Below are positions 9,396-20,599 of a DNA stretch of 62,000 nucleotides, in pieces. The notes beneath the pieces are model-generated. The model had not been told where the DNA came from. It worked only from the letters and a program-made list of their open reading frames with translations, and made no database searches. How positions within the stretch are numbered: position 1 is the stretch's first letter; every line of letters starts with the position of its first letter. The position numbers and the translations under genes were made by a program. Origin of the DNA: Zygnema cylindricum (taxonomy: Eukaryota > Streptophyta > Zygnematophyceae > Zygnematales > Zygnemataceae); NCBI GenBank assembly GCA_037447655.1, contig JBBHKE010000655.1, forward strand, positions 1 through 62,000. Direction: 5' to 3'.

Positions 9396-10853
9396 CTTTC
9401 TTTGTCAAAGGCTTGCCGTTTCGACTACTAGACGACCAATATTTTAAGGGAGCGATGAAGAAGACCGAGGCGATAGGGTCGTCTTACAAGTTACCTCACC
9501 GGAACACCATGAGAAATCGACTTCTGTCTGAGACGAAAGCAGCGGTCGCTGACAATTTGGCAAGCTACCTAGAGGCCATGAGAATTACTGATGTCTCTAT
9601 CACATGAGACGGTTGGACAACTATTGATGACACGCCTCTTCTGACCATTCTAGCTGTCACACCCAAAGGTGGTAAGCTTCTCAAGGCTGAAGGCACTAGA
9701 GGGCAAACCAATGATTTTGAATACGTTTGTCAAGTGTTAGAAAAGGAGTTCTTGCAGTAGGGGTGAAGCATGTGGTGTAAGTTGTGACAGATTTTGCTCC
9801 TGTGGACAAGGTTGCCACCTCGTTTCTCGAGGGAAAGTATCGTTCCATCACGTAGACGCTATGAACTGCCCACGTATTGGACCTAAAGTTAGAGGATAGG
9901 GGCAAGTTGTTATTTATTTCAACACCTGTCTGAGATGCAAAAGAGGTGTTGAAATTTATTACGAATCATCACATGACTGCAACTATGATCCACAAAATTT
10001 TAGAACTTAGGCTTTTGAAACCTGGAGAGACCAGGTTTGCAACAAATTTTATCATGCTACAAAGGTTTTTACAATTGAAGGATAGCTTGAAGACCTTGAT
10101 GTTTGATGATGCTTACAAGCAGTGGTTAAGCAAGTCCACATACAAGTCAAAGGGTGCCAAGACTAAAGGCCTCATCTTGGAACAGGAGTTTTGGACGAGA
10201 GTGCCCGAGGCGAATTCAGAACTTGTGGTGCGGAGGATGAGGGAGTGTGAAAAAGGGAGCCCAAATATAGGGAAGGTTTATCATTGTTTTTACATTATTG
10301 GTGAGTTCCAGGTGAAGTTATTCAGCAATAGAAGAGCACCAAATTACGAAGGCCTGCAAATTATAGAGGAGCAGAAGGTGTCTTTTATCGCCATATGGGT
10401 GATGGCACACAACCCCCTATATCCAGTCGGCTTTGTACTCGATCTCGAGTACCAAAGTGATGCATATGGTCAACTTTCAAATGTGAAAGTAATGGAAGGT
10501 TTTCAAATAATGCTTGATAAGATGCTACCAAATGTGGTGGACCAGGTTGAGGCCGACTATGAGTTGTCTAAGCATAAAGGTTCTGGCTGTAGTTTAGGGT
10601 TGTCACCCCTATCTTACAGAAAGTAGCAATTAGGATCCTTGGCAAGTGCACAATTTCCAGCTCATGTGAGAGGAATTTGTCAACCTACGACCATATTCAC
10701 TCTAAAAAAAAGAACAGACTGACAACTAAAAAAGCCAATGAGTTGGTTTGGGTCTTTAGCAATCTTAGATTATTACAGAACACCAAGGATGTTAGTTATG
10801 AAGAGGAAATAGTAGCATGGGAGGAAGAAGAAGAAGGGGAGGTAGGAGAATAG

Positions 10854-11059
10854 GAGTTTGATGAAGAATTGTTTGACTTAGATTTGGAGTAAAGAGAAAT
10901 AGGGGTGATTTGTACATATTCACGTGTAATGAGTTGACATATTTTTAAAATGAAAATTAGACCATATCCACCAGATGAATACAAAGTTTGTTTTTTTTTG
11001 TTTCAATGTGAACTTTGTCTTTTTTTTATTGTGGACATGTTTTTCTTTATTGTGGACAT
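10854..11059. other. 3' flank of the hAT pseudogene
   Basis: AT-rich sequence with a tandem phrase TTTTTATTGTGGACAT (x2 near 11020-11060). No gene seen. Confidence 0.4.
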
Positions 11060-12074
11060 TTTTTAACAAGAACATGTTGTACCAACGAGTAGCAGTCTGG
11101 TCGCTGGTTTAGCGACCAAGCAGTGTGGTCGTTGGTACAGGGACGAGAGTGTGCTCTATGGTTCAACATGCAATTTCGTGTCCTCCATTGGACTACATAA
11201 TTCAGACAACCTCTGGATAGTTTTTAACTAACCCACTTTCAGCCACAACCACTGCTGCCCAAGCACACAAATTGACAGTCTGACTGCACCTTTATGCAGC
11301 ATGGACTCCCTTGAGTCCGTAGCAAAAAGAATCACTGAAAACGGCCAACCAGCCGATTAGTTATGAAGTGGCAAAGATGCCAAGTTTATACAAAACTCTC
11401 TAAGGGAGAGAGGTCCCTACCTACCAAATTCTCTAAGTCCTAAACCCCTCTCACAACCCCTATCTACTAACGTACGAACCAATCAAACCAATCAAACGAC
11501 TGTAGAGTACATAAAGGTACTACGACCGACGTACTTTATGTACGACCTGTGTACGGCAAGGCCATTGAGTAGACGCGTGTTTGCTTTTAGCTCGTCTTTC
11601 TGTTCTCCGAAATTCCCGCGACCGGATGTTATCTCTCCACGTGTCGCTAGGTCACACCACGTCTAAAAACCGCCGAAGTGACCATTCTGGATTTTCGACA
11701 GCGATGTGTGCCGTCGAATTGTAAACCGACATTTAAAATTAGCCGTCGAAACAAATGTCTGGTTCATTTGTTTCGTGCGAGATCGTGTTAGCACTATATA
11801 TTAGTTAGTTCTATGTTCTTTCAGTCGTCATTCCGTTAATCAGATTTAGGATCAAAACACCGTTTAAATTATTATCACACTCTATATACTTTAACGAACT
11901 CCTACGACAGACTGGTTAGAGCTGACGGCTACGCCTCGCTGTGCTAGTCGGAGGTTCGAGTCCTGTCGGACTCAACCTGTTACTGAGAGTGACACAAGTC
12001 ACTCTTTAGTGCTGCTTGTTGAACTAGGACAGCCATGGCTCAACCACCCTCTCTATCCCTCAGTGACTACAACA
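11060..12074 (-). mobile_element. Probable solo LTR related to the copia A LTR
   Basis: The segment 11280-11560 aligns in order with the copia A LTR at 56440-56740: GACTCCC..GAGTC, then GCAAAAAGAATCACTGAA, then CTCT(C/T)TAAGGGAGAGAGGT-type sequence, then paired GTAC-rich repeats. On the minus strand a TGTTG start at 12074 would match copia LTR starts. No internal coding region adjoins it, so a solo LTR is the simplest reading. Both boundaries are approximate. Confidence 0.45.
11897..11974 (+). other. tRNA-like sequence with Pol III A and B boxes
   Basis: A-box-like ACTGGTTAGAGC at 11911-11922 and a perfect B-box GGTTCGAGTCC at 11953-11963. The D-loop length and an ACG triplet in the expected anticodon position also fit. 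The D-stem, T-stem and acceptor stem contain mismatches and the variable arm is long, so this is probably not a functional tRNA gene. It lies inside the probable LTR, opposite to its orientation, at the same relative place as a tRNA-like segment in the copia A LTR. Confidence 0.5.
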
Positions 12075-13140
12075 AGTATGGTGGCTAGAGAGAGGAGGTG
12101 GAGGCAGGCTGTCCGCCCTTGCCGCTAGTTCATTGCACTTTCATTTTTTTAGGGTATTCAATATTTAAATAATTTGAACGCTAAAATAAGCTACAAATTT
12201 TAAAAATTCCCAAATTGTTTGTTGCGCGCTTTACGCTATAATCGTTTGTTTAATCCGTGCGTGTTATGCGCATGGGACATCTGTGGCTGTTACCACGTGG
12301 TGCCACTAAAGCTACATTGTACGGATAATATTCTCGATAATCATATATATATATATATATATATATTTTTAATTCGCGTCTTTGCATTCACGATTTTGAA
12401 AACTTTGGATAAATGGTCGTTGGCGAGTTTTTGGCGCATATAACCGTTGGAAACGATCAACGGAACAGTCCAAAACTGCCGAAACCAGCCACTTCATCTT
12501 CGTTTTATGGGATTGGGTCATTTTTTTTCTTTTTGTAATTTCTGATACTTTTTGATAATAATTTAGTGCGAGTGTCGATAACGTTACAATTTTACAAGGA
12601 TATATCGCCGAATCTAGCCCCGATATCCAATACGGATATTTCTCAAAAACATACGAGTGTACGTGAAACACCACCTTTCGATTGCTTACATAGTTATTCA
12701 ACGGTATTTTACTCACGATTCAATCGCGCGAATTATAGGTAAGTAACACATTGAACAATATAAAAAAATCGTTTCGTTAATGGTTTTGTATCTGTACTAT
12801 TCCCTACCTGTAGAAAAATTTCCGTAAGATCGTACAAAATTCAAACTTACAATGGTGCAACACTGCGAAGTCTCTTTTCGTAAAAGTGCGTACGTTTCCG
12901 TAAAGTTACGTACATTTCCCGTAGAATTTCTGTTCAGTTTAACGGACAAAACGTACTAAGAAGTGCAACGTATCTTTTCGTCTAAGTCCGTACTTTTTTC
13001 GTAAAACACTGTACATTTTTCGTAAAACAGTGTACATTTTTCGTAAAATACCGTACATTTCCGTAAATTTTGCGTTTAGTTTACCGAACACAAAGTACTC
13101 TACGTTTTTTTTCAATTTTTTCAAAAGTCGCTAACTTTAC
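12075..13140. other. Dispersed-repeat fragments, no gene
   Basis: Segment 12125-12290 is related to 8107-8280. An (AT)n microsatellite lies at 12342-12366. A ~26-bp tandem phrase (GTGTACATTTTTCGTAAAA type) occurs three times at about 12995-13060. The 115-codon minus frame at 12369-12716 has no recognisable domain. Confidence 0.5.
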
Positions 13141-13944
13141 GTAGAAATCGGAAAAAATGAAAACATGGCACGATTTTAACAACAACGACTGCTTCCCATC
13201 CAAAAAATCGCCTTCTCGAACATTCGGCTCGAACATGTCTTCCTTATCTCGTTTTCAGATTATTTCTTTTCCATCCTGGCACCAAATGTTGCGTTCACAT
13301 AGTCAACGTTAAGCGGCTTCAAAATTCTCTCTTCTCTTACTAAATTATCATATTTTGTCATGTGCCCGGGTTCCTTAACCATGTACACTTAACCATGTAC
13401 ACTTGAGAGTTAAAATTCGGTCAATTGTAAAATCTGGTTAATTGTTGTGCGGTTCTTTGGCACCTGCAATAATCTATTGTGCCCCTCCCTCCTATTTTCT
13501 ATCTAATTCCTTTCCCTGTTCTTGGAAAGAAAATTGTACTTTCCTTGACTCCCAGATTGTTCCCCAACATCCAACCTCTCGCGTTCTTGGGGCAATTTAG
13601 CATGGAACCTTCTTATCTGTGGCCTGCAAACCTAAGGTCTACCAAAACCCTTTAGTAAAACATGCTTAATAAACATGCAAAATCCCCGTGGCAACCTCAA
13701 CGTGCCAACTCCAATGGCTCTAAAACCAGCCAAGATTTCAAACTCCAATAATACATCCCATACAATTTTCTCTTTGTTCCCCTCCGCTAAACATTAAAAA
13801 TAGAAACTGTGGGGAAAATTTTGGTGCTTGATTATGTTATGTTGGAAATCAAGAATGCCTTGTACGGCTTGTCGACCATCTATTGCTCCGTTTATAAAGG
13901 TTTGATCTCCTGTCATCAAATGTCATCAAAATGTCCAACCTGGA
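13141..13944. other. Unassigned sequence
   Basis: Nothing firmly recognised. ACCATGTACACTTA is tandemly repeated at about 13378-13405. This stretch lies on the 3' side of the last recognised LRR exon, where missing exons of that gene would be expected. Confidence 0.3.
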
Positions 13945-14866
13945 GAAGGTAAAGGTATGGTTGGCAAGAAAGAGAGAATTTGAAGAAAGATATCAAAGAT
14001 GAAAGAGAGTACAATCATGGCAAAGGATAATATAGAAGCCGAGATAAAGACACACTGAGTATCAGGTGTTCCGACAAACTGAGGAATCCTCTAAAACCGG
14101 AAGTGATAGAATTAGAAAGGAACTCGGAAAAGGTATAAAGGAAAAATTAACCTTCCTTATAAAAAATTGAAATGCGAAATCTTAAAAAAAGGCCTCTATA
14201 GAGCCAAAAATGAAAAAATGGGATGATCCAATTTGTAATCTTCAAACATAATTTCTCGAAATTTTATACTTCCAAAGGAAAGATGTTGCCAGAAAAAAGA
14301 GAGTAAATGAAGTGGAATAATAAAAAAAATTGAAACGAAAAAAGAGTTTGAGTACGTAGAAAAGAAAAGAGAGTAAATGAAGTGGAGTTAAAAAGAAGGT
14401 ATAAAAGAAAATAGGGTAAATCAAATGTAGTTAAAAAGAAAGTAGAGTCTGAGTCTTACTCTATTTTCTTTTCTATTTTCGTTTTTACTCCATTTTATTT
14501 ATTTTTTGGCAACATCTTTCTTTTGGAAGTAAACAATTTCGAGACATTGTGTTTGAAGATTACAAATTTGATCCTCCCATTTTTTCATTTTTGGCTCTAT
14601 AGAGGCCTCTCTTCAAGATTTCGGATTTCGAATTTATATTAGAAAAGTTAATTTTTCCTTCATACCTTTTCCGGATTCTTTCCTAATTTTATCACTTTCG
14701 ATTTTGGAGGATTCCTCGGTTTGTTGGAACACCTGATGCTCATTCTTATAGTATTTTTTGTCTTCATCTTTGCTTCCATATTTTCATCTTCCTTGATTGT
14801 ACTCTCTTTCATCTTTGATATATTTTTTCGATTTCTCTTTCTTTTGCCCACCATGCCTTTACCTTC
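13945..14866. repeat. Long inverted repeat (foldback), arms ~355 bp
   Basis: The left arm 13945-14297 is the approximate reverse complement of 14501-14866. Examples are GAAGGTAAAGGTATGG against CCATGCCTTTACCTTC, and GATGTTGCCA against TGGCAACATC. The ~200-bp centre holds two to three copies of a GAGAGTAAATGAAGTGGA unit. The arms differ at many sites, so this is an old foldback element or inverted duplication. The 85-codon minus frame in the right arm is Lys-rich and not assigned. Confidence 0.75.
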
Positions 14867-15424
14867 TATATCAATATCATTATTATTTTTGAAAAAAATG
14901 TGTTGAGCATTTCTCACTGTTGTGCTAGCTTCTCCAATTGGTCTTTATATCGTCAAAGTGCTTGTTGAAAGTATAGAAATAGTGTCCATTTAATGTTCTT
15001 TCAAATGAGAATAAAAATGTAAAAAAAAAACATATTTGTCAAGAAAAACAACTTAAAATATCCTCAAGAAGCGAAGGGTCGAGAGTATTCTTACCCCATA
15101 ATACTTTCAGTTTCACATTTTTTTTACGGTTGAAAAAAAGTAAAATGCAAAAACACAGGTTTGTCCGCCTCTAAGTTTACCTTCGCAGAAAAAATTATTA
15201 AGAATATTCAAACCTTTTCTCACTGTCCCTACACTCTCTTGACCCTTCTTCATCGCGCCATCCTCCCTTCCTCACATGTATGATTTTATTTTAATTAACA
15301 GAACAATAATGCTACAAATGAGTTATTCAAATCCATAAAGCGGTGTTTTTTTTTCTACGACAAACCATAAATATGCGGAGCACACTTTCAATATACAAAA
15401 CGGCCATAGTGTCATGTGTCTTAC
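14867..15424. other. Unassigned, probably LRR-gene intron
   Basis: AT-rich, then pyrimidine-rich. On the minus strand this is the sequence that follows the last recognised LRR exon. No acceptor plus coding exon could be supported. Confidence 0.4.
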
Positions 15425-15496
15425 AAAATTTGGAGGGATATCAGCTGACCAATGGACGATGGGATGCTTCCACTCAATTGGTTGTGAGCTAGATTT
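15425..15496 (-). CDS. LRR exon (72 nt), fourth recognised repeat
   Basis: Acceptor CAG at 15499-15497 and donor GTAAG from 15424 down. Exactly 72 nt in phase 2. The peptide includes NLAHNQLSGSIPSSIGQLIS and continues into LQI, one full plant-specific LRR unit. This is the last recognised exon of the gene. The flanking intron sequence (for example AATTTGTTTATATGCACCC on the 5' side) is shared with the exons at 20.5 kb and, less closely, 24.8 and 26.0 kb, which shows that the exon was duplicated together with its intron edges. A frameless reading through this region (60 codons from 15505) is a shadow. Confidence 0.8.
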
Positions 15497-16277
15497 CTGG
15501 GACAATAGGCATCCATAAAACCATTAATAGAAAAAAAAACTGAATAATAACAAATAACAAGAGAAAAAGATAACTAGGTCACAATTTTCAAAGAAACAAT
15601 CGAATTTGTTTATATGCACCCTTTTCCTCTCATCCATTTAACCCTTTCTCGCTCCGTCTTTTTTTCTTCCCTTCTCCCCCCCTTTTTCTGCATGGCCACA
15701 ATTTGTCACCTTTTTTTTTCTTATCTCCGTATTGAAATTTCAATAGTAAATTTTTTAGAGATAGAAGCAAAAAAGCAATAGCAACACTTTTACAACAAAA
15801 AGATATTATAATTATTTTTTCTCGTTTTCTATTGATTATTATTTATTGCTTAATAATTATTATTGACTTTAACTATAACTTATTGTTTATTGTTATTTTT
15901 TTATTTTTTTTATTATAAAATTATAACTGTTAATCATTTAATTTTGAATAACCAACTATTACCTATTGATTAATGATTGTCAATTTAGAAGGAATAAGAA
16001 TTGATATTTTTTTTTTTTAATTATTATTTATATTAGTAATCATTAACATTAATTATTAAATATTAATCATTTATTGTTAGTTATATGGCAATAATCATTA
16101 AGTATCATTTGGGTCTTTAATTATCAAGTATCAAATATCAATAAATAAATGCTAATTATTAAGTATAAGGTTAATTATTAAATATAAAAAATAAATTTCG
16201 TAAGTATTAATTAGTGAACATTAACTTTTTAATCACTTGTTAAGTACAAATTTATAAGTATGAAGTATTAAAAGGAA
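15497..16277 (-). other. Intron: exon-proximal conserved part and AT-rich block
   Basis: The first ~220 bp match the corresponding sequences next to the other 72-nt exons. Then follows about 550 bp of AT-rich sequence made of TTAAGTATTAAT-like phrases. No gene. Confidence 0.6.
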
Positions 16278-18548
16278 AATTGCGAGAGGGAGAGAAGGAG
16301 AGAGCGAGAGCACGAGAGGGAGGTGGATAATGAGGTGTAAAAAGAGAGGTAACGAAGAGAGGGAGAGGGTGGAGGGAGAAGTGGAGACGGGACAGGAGAC
16401 GGGAGAGGAAGGGGGAGAAGAGGACGGGAAAGGTGACGGGTGTAGAGGGTGAGGGAGGGGGATGGAGGGAGAGAGGGTAAAGGAATTGATAGGGGAGAGA
16501 GGGAAAGAGAGGGGGGAAATGGGGGAGAGTAGGACAAAGCGAGACAGAGAAAAGAGGAGGGAGGGCTGTAAAGAGGGGGAAGGGAGGAAGTGAGTGAAAG
16601 AGGAATGGAGGAAAGTAAGAGAAGGGGAGATCGGGAGGGGAAGAAGGAGAGAGGGGCTAGTGAAGAGGGAAAAGGAGATGGTGGAGGTGGCTGGATAGGG
16701 AGAGAGTGAGGCCGATGGAGAGTGAAAGAAAGAGGGAGATGGATAAGAGGTGAGGGTGGGAGAGGTTGAGGGATAGGGAAAGGGGAAGAACGTACGTAGA
16801 GGAGGGGTGGAGAGGGGGAGAAAAAGGAGGTGGGAGGTAAGGTAAGAAGAGGAGAGAAGAAGATAAAAGGAGGGCGAGAGGAAAAGAGTGAAAAAGACGG
16901 AAAGCTGGAGATTGGGATTGGTGGAGAGAGGGATGGGGTGGGAGGAAGAGAAAAGGCGATGAGGAGAACGGAAGAGGTGAAAAGAGAGAGGGGTGGAGGA
17001 GATAGCGAGAGGAGGAGAGGGGGAGGGATAAGGTTAGAGGGAAAGGGAGAGAGAGGGTGGGGGAGGGGAAAGTTTGAGAAGCTTAGAGGGATATAGGGAT
17101 AAAGGGTACGAGGAAGAGAGGTCGACAGGGGAATAGGGAGGGATGAGGGAAGGGGAAGAGGTCAAGGGTGGGGTAGATTTGCAGAGAGGTACAGGGGTAG
17201 TGTGGTGGGGGAGATGGGAGAGTGGAGATAGGGGAGAGAGGGGAAAGAATGGGAAATATGGAGATGGAGGAGAGGGGGGAAGAATTAGATAGGAGTATAA
17301 CAGGAGATGGAGATAAAGGAAAGAGGTGAGAGAAATCAAGTTGAAAGGAGAGGTAAATGGAGAGAAAAAGGGACAGGAAGTGGGCAAGGGAGAAAGAGAG
17401 GAATTGGAAGAAGGAGAGGATTAGGGAAAGGATTAGGGAATGGTGCCGGAAAAGGGAGTGGGCGGGATAGAAAAAATTATAGAGGGGTGGATGGGGCTAG
17501 ATACATGGAAAGAGGAGGAGAGACGAAGTGGGGAGAGGGTGATGAGTGGGGTGGGGAAGAGGGGTAGAGAGAAAAATGAGTAAGACGAGCGTGGGGATGA
17601 CGAGGAGCGCAGGAGGGTAAAAGAGCTAGGGGGTGAGAGAGAGAGCGAGAGGGAGATGGAGAGGAAGAAAGAGAGGGAGAGGGAGAGGGAGAAAGAAGGC
17701 AGAGTGAGAGGGAGAGTGAGAAGGAAAGGAAGAGGAAGACAGAGAGAGCGAGGGAGTGGGAGATGGAGAGGGAGATTTTGAAGGAGAGGAGGTAAAGAGG
17801 GAGAGGGAGGAGGGCGATGGTGATGAGAGGACCGGGGGAAGAGGAGTTGGGAGATGGGGATGGGGGAAAGGGGGGGAGGGAAGGAGGGTGGAAAAGGTAA
17901 AAATAGGGAGAGGGATAGAACTGTAAAAGGGATAAGGGGGAGAGGAGAACAAGGGAGGGAAAGGGGAGAAATGGGGGAAAGGGGGAGAAAGGGGGGGAAA
18001 GGTGGAGAGCGGAAAAGAGGGAGAGGAGGAATAGGAATAGGTGGAGATGTCAGTAGGGGGGAAGCAAGGGAGGGAGGGAGAGGGAAAAAGGGAAAGAGGG
18101 GTAGATTGGGAATGGAAAATAGGGAGAAAAAGGAATGGTAAATGGGGGTTTGGGGGAGGAGGTAAACTGGATATAGGGAGAGAAGGAAGGAATGGGAGAG
18201 AGAAAAAGAGTGGGAGGATAAGAGGGAGGGGGAGGTGGAGGAGAGGTGGAGCGGAAGACGGTGAAAGGGAGAGGGAGAGGGGGAGGGAAAGAAGTAGGTC
18301 AAAAGGTGGAAGTGGTTGAGAGTGTGAGTCAGAGAGGGAGGAAAGGAAGGGGGGAGAGGGCAATAGAGAGCGTTAGGGAGGAAGAGATACGGAGAGAGAG
18401 AAAGAAACGTGGGGGTGATGGAGGAGGAGGGGTAGAGGGAGGTGGAGAGATAGCGGGAAAAGAGAGAGAGGGGGGAGAGAGAAGGGTGAAGAGATGGATA
18501 GAGGGGAAGTGATTGGGAGAGAGAAGCCGAGAGGGAAAGAGGGCTAGA
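16278..18548. repeat. Polypurine block (~2.3 kb), intronic
   Basis: The plus strand is almost only G and A (GGGAGAGGGAGA-like, no fixed period). In the LRR transcript, which is minus strand, it reads as polypyrimidine. Long open frames over it (for example 380 codons on the minus strand at 17433-18575) are Ser/Pro/Leu low-complexity artefacts. Confidence 0.9.
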
Positions 18549-18679
18549 GGGATTGTGTTGTTTATTTAATATCAAAAAATCACTTAATCAATGATCATTA
18601 ACCTATATTAATCATTAAAGAATAAAACCAAAATCAAATTTTAATTATCGATCATTATAAAGATATACTCATATATTCA
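18549..18679. other. AT-rich spacer between opposed polypurine and polypyrimidine blocks
   Basis: About 130 bp of AATCATTAA-type sequence separating a polypurine from a polypyrimidine block on the same strand. The transcript could fold back with this as a loop. Confidence 0.6.
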
Positions 18680-20272
18680 ATCCCCTATCACCCCTTTTAT
18701 CTCCCCATCTTCCACTCTCCCCTTTCTCGTCGCCCTTTTTCTCCTCTCCCTTTCTTCCACTCTTTCCATCTCCCACTCTTTCCCTCTCCCCCTCTTCCTC
18801 TCTCCCCATCCACGAATCTTCCCCTACCCCCTATCCCTTCAGATTTTCCACTCCCTCGGTCACTCACTCTCTTTTTCGGTATTTGCCCCTCTTCCTCTCC
18901 CCATCCCACCCTCTCCCCCTCCCTTCTCCACATCTCCGCTTCCCCAAATCCCTCTTTTTGTCTCTATCTCTCCCTCCGCATCCCCATCCCACCCTCCCCC
19001 ACTGCCCAATCCCCCACCTCACCTCCCGTCCACATTCCTCTCCCCCTCCCCTTCCCCTTCCCCTTTCATCTCCTTTTCCCTATCTCTCACTCACGAACCC
19101 TCTGTTCCTCACTCTCGATCTCTTCCACTCTCACACAATCCCGCTCTCCCTCTCTCATCAAGTTATTTCTCGCTCTTTCCCTCTCTGTCGCTTTCACCAT
19201 TCCGCTCCCTCTTTTAATATCCCCCACCCCTCCGCCCCTCTCCCTTTGACCCTTTCTTCTTCTCCCTCTCTCCCCTTATTTTCCTGTTTCCCTTGTCAAG
19301 CAAACTCTCTCTCACCATCTCTTCCAGGCACCCTCACCACCCTCATTTCCCCCTTCTCTTAAATTGTTATCTTTTCCTTATTCTATTTTTAGCCTCTTTT
19401 TCTCTTCTTTTTTTCTTAATCTCCACCTCTCCTCCGCTACCCGCTCGCATTATCCCTTTCCTACCCTCTCCCGTTCTCTTACACTCTCACTCTCCCCCTT
19501 TGCGCCCCTCCCCCCCCCCCCCCCCCCCCCCCCCTCCCCCTCCCCCCCCCCCCCCCCCTCTCCTCTTCTACCTCTCTACCCCTTTCTCCATCCTTCTCTG
19601 TCTCCTCTTCCTCCTTCCGTACTTAAACCTCCATCCAACCCTCTCCCTTTTTCCCCCACGCCAACTCCCGCCCTCCCCCCCTCTACTTCCCCCTTTCCCC
19701 CTCTTTCACCCTCCCTTTTTTCCATCTTTCCCTTTTCCCTTCCCTCTCTCTCCCTATCTCGTTCTTCCCCTCTCTCCAACTTTCACCCCTCCTCCCCTTC
19801 TATCTCCTCCCCCCCCTCCCAATTTTTCTCTACCTCTCACTTCTTCTTTTTCCCTTTTCCCGTTTCCCCCTAGCCCTACCCTCCCCCTCTCCCCCAACTA
19901 TCCTTTTCCGCCCCTCCACTCGACATCCTTCTTCCTCCACCTTTTTCCCTTTGCCTCCTCCTCTTCCCCCCTCCCCCTCACCTCCCCAACCTTCCCTTCC
20001 GCCACTTCCCCCGCCCCTCTCCGTCTTTCCTCTCGTTTTCTCCCTCTCTCCCTCTCCTTCCCCCTCCCCATCCCTCTCTTTCCCACTCGTCAGTCCCCCC
20101 CCTCCCTCTCTTCCTCTATCACCCTCTCCTCCCCATTTCACTTCTCTCCCCCTCACCCCTCCTCCACCTGCCTCTCAATTTCTCCCCTCTCGCCCTCTCA
20201 CCCCATCTCCCTCTTCCCTCCCCTTCCTACTCCCTCTCTCCCACACCCGCGCCTCCATCCCTTCTTCAACCA
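18680..20272. repeat. Polypyrimidine block (~1.6 kb), intronic
   Basis: The plus strand is nearly all C and T and includes long C runs at 19510-19558. It is opposite in strand sense to the block at 16278-18548. The open frames (330 codons at 19293-20285 and others) are low complexity. Confidence 0.9.
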
Positions 20273-20527
20273 TCAAGATACGTAAATATCCATAATTAGG
20301 TTGTCTTTAGTAACACTCTAAGTAACAATAAAAGTACAAATTAAAAAGTTGTGCTTTTGACAAAATTCAAAATTAATTATATTTCGAACTACTTTTGCAA
20401 CAAACTATTGTCATTTACACCACTTCCTCTAGTAAATCAAATATACGGTGAACTGTTTTCTACAACAAGCCAATTTTATTTAGCCCAATTTTGATGCGCA
20501 AACAAACCATAGAGTAATGTGTCTTAC
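20273..20527 (-). other. Intron start adjoining the 20.5-kb LRR exon
   Basis: Sequence just 3', in transcript sense, of the exon. It shares stretches such as CAATTTTGATGC and GTGTCTTAC with the matching positions near 24.7 and 26.0 kb, supporting duplication of exon plus intron edge. Confidence 0.5.
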
Positions 20528-20599
20528 AATTCTCGAAGGGATGTCAATTGACTGATGGACGATGGAATGGTTCCACTCAATTGGTTGTAAGATAACCGT
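20528..20599 (-). CDS. LRR exon (72 nt), third recognised repeat
   Basis: Acceptor TTGTTGCAG ends at 20600 and donor GTAAG starts at 20527. It is 72 nt, phase 2 on both sides, reading RLSYNQLSGTIPSSISQLTS and then LRE before the split Leu codon. Asn, Leu, Gly, Ile and Pro fall at the conserved plant LRR positions. Joined to its neighbours, the codon split across each junction is TT|A (Leu), the invariant LRR leucine. Introns of 4.2 kb (5' side) and 5.0 kb (3' side) flank it. Confidence 0.82.

Larger units (their letters stand above)
8823..10853 (+). pseudogene. hAT-superfamily transposase pseudogene (BED / DUF659-like / hATC)
   Basis: Broken plus-strand coding region with the domain order of a plant hAT transposase. 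A BED-type zinc-finger-like part lies at about 8874-9065 (CLYC, then a late H). A helical region at 9395-9600 includes LPFRLLDDQYFKG. A DUF659-like start (DGWTTIDDTPLLTI) lies at 9606-9650, after an in-frame stop. Then come PGETRFATNF in the open segment 9946-10626 and the C-terminal dimerisation signature SSCERNLSTYDHIHSKKRNR at about 10660-10720. The final stop is at 10851-10853. At least four stops or frameshifts interrupt it, and two short tandem duplications (9167-9264 and 9320-9395) disrupt the N-terminal half. It cannot encode active transposase. I did not locate its terminal inverted repeats. Confidence 0.8.

Noticed and set aside
11897-11974. Functional tRNA-Arg gene
   Set aside because: Several mismatched stem pairs and an overlong variable arm; kept as tRNA-like only.
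13460-13610. Possible terminal LRR-gene exon (minus), ~40 open codons after a TTTGCAG-like acceptor
   Set aside because: Phase fits, but there is no LRR or other domain and no independent support; a chance open frame is likely.
17433-18575. 380-codon minus-strand open frame
   Set aside because: Translated polypyrimidine sequence (Ser/Pro/Leu) inside an intron; equally long frames exist on both strands of every R/Y block.
19293-20285. 330-codon plus-strand open frame
   Set aside because: Low-complexity polypyrimidine reading with poly-Pro from C runs, no domain.
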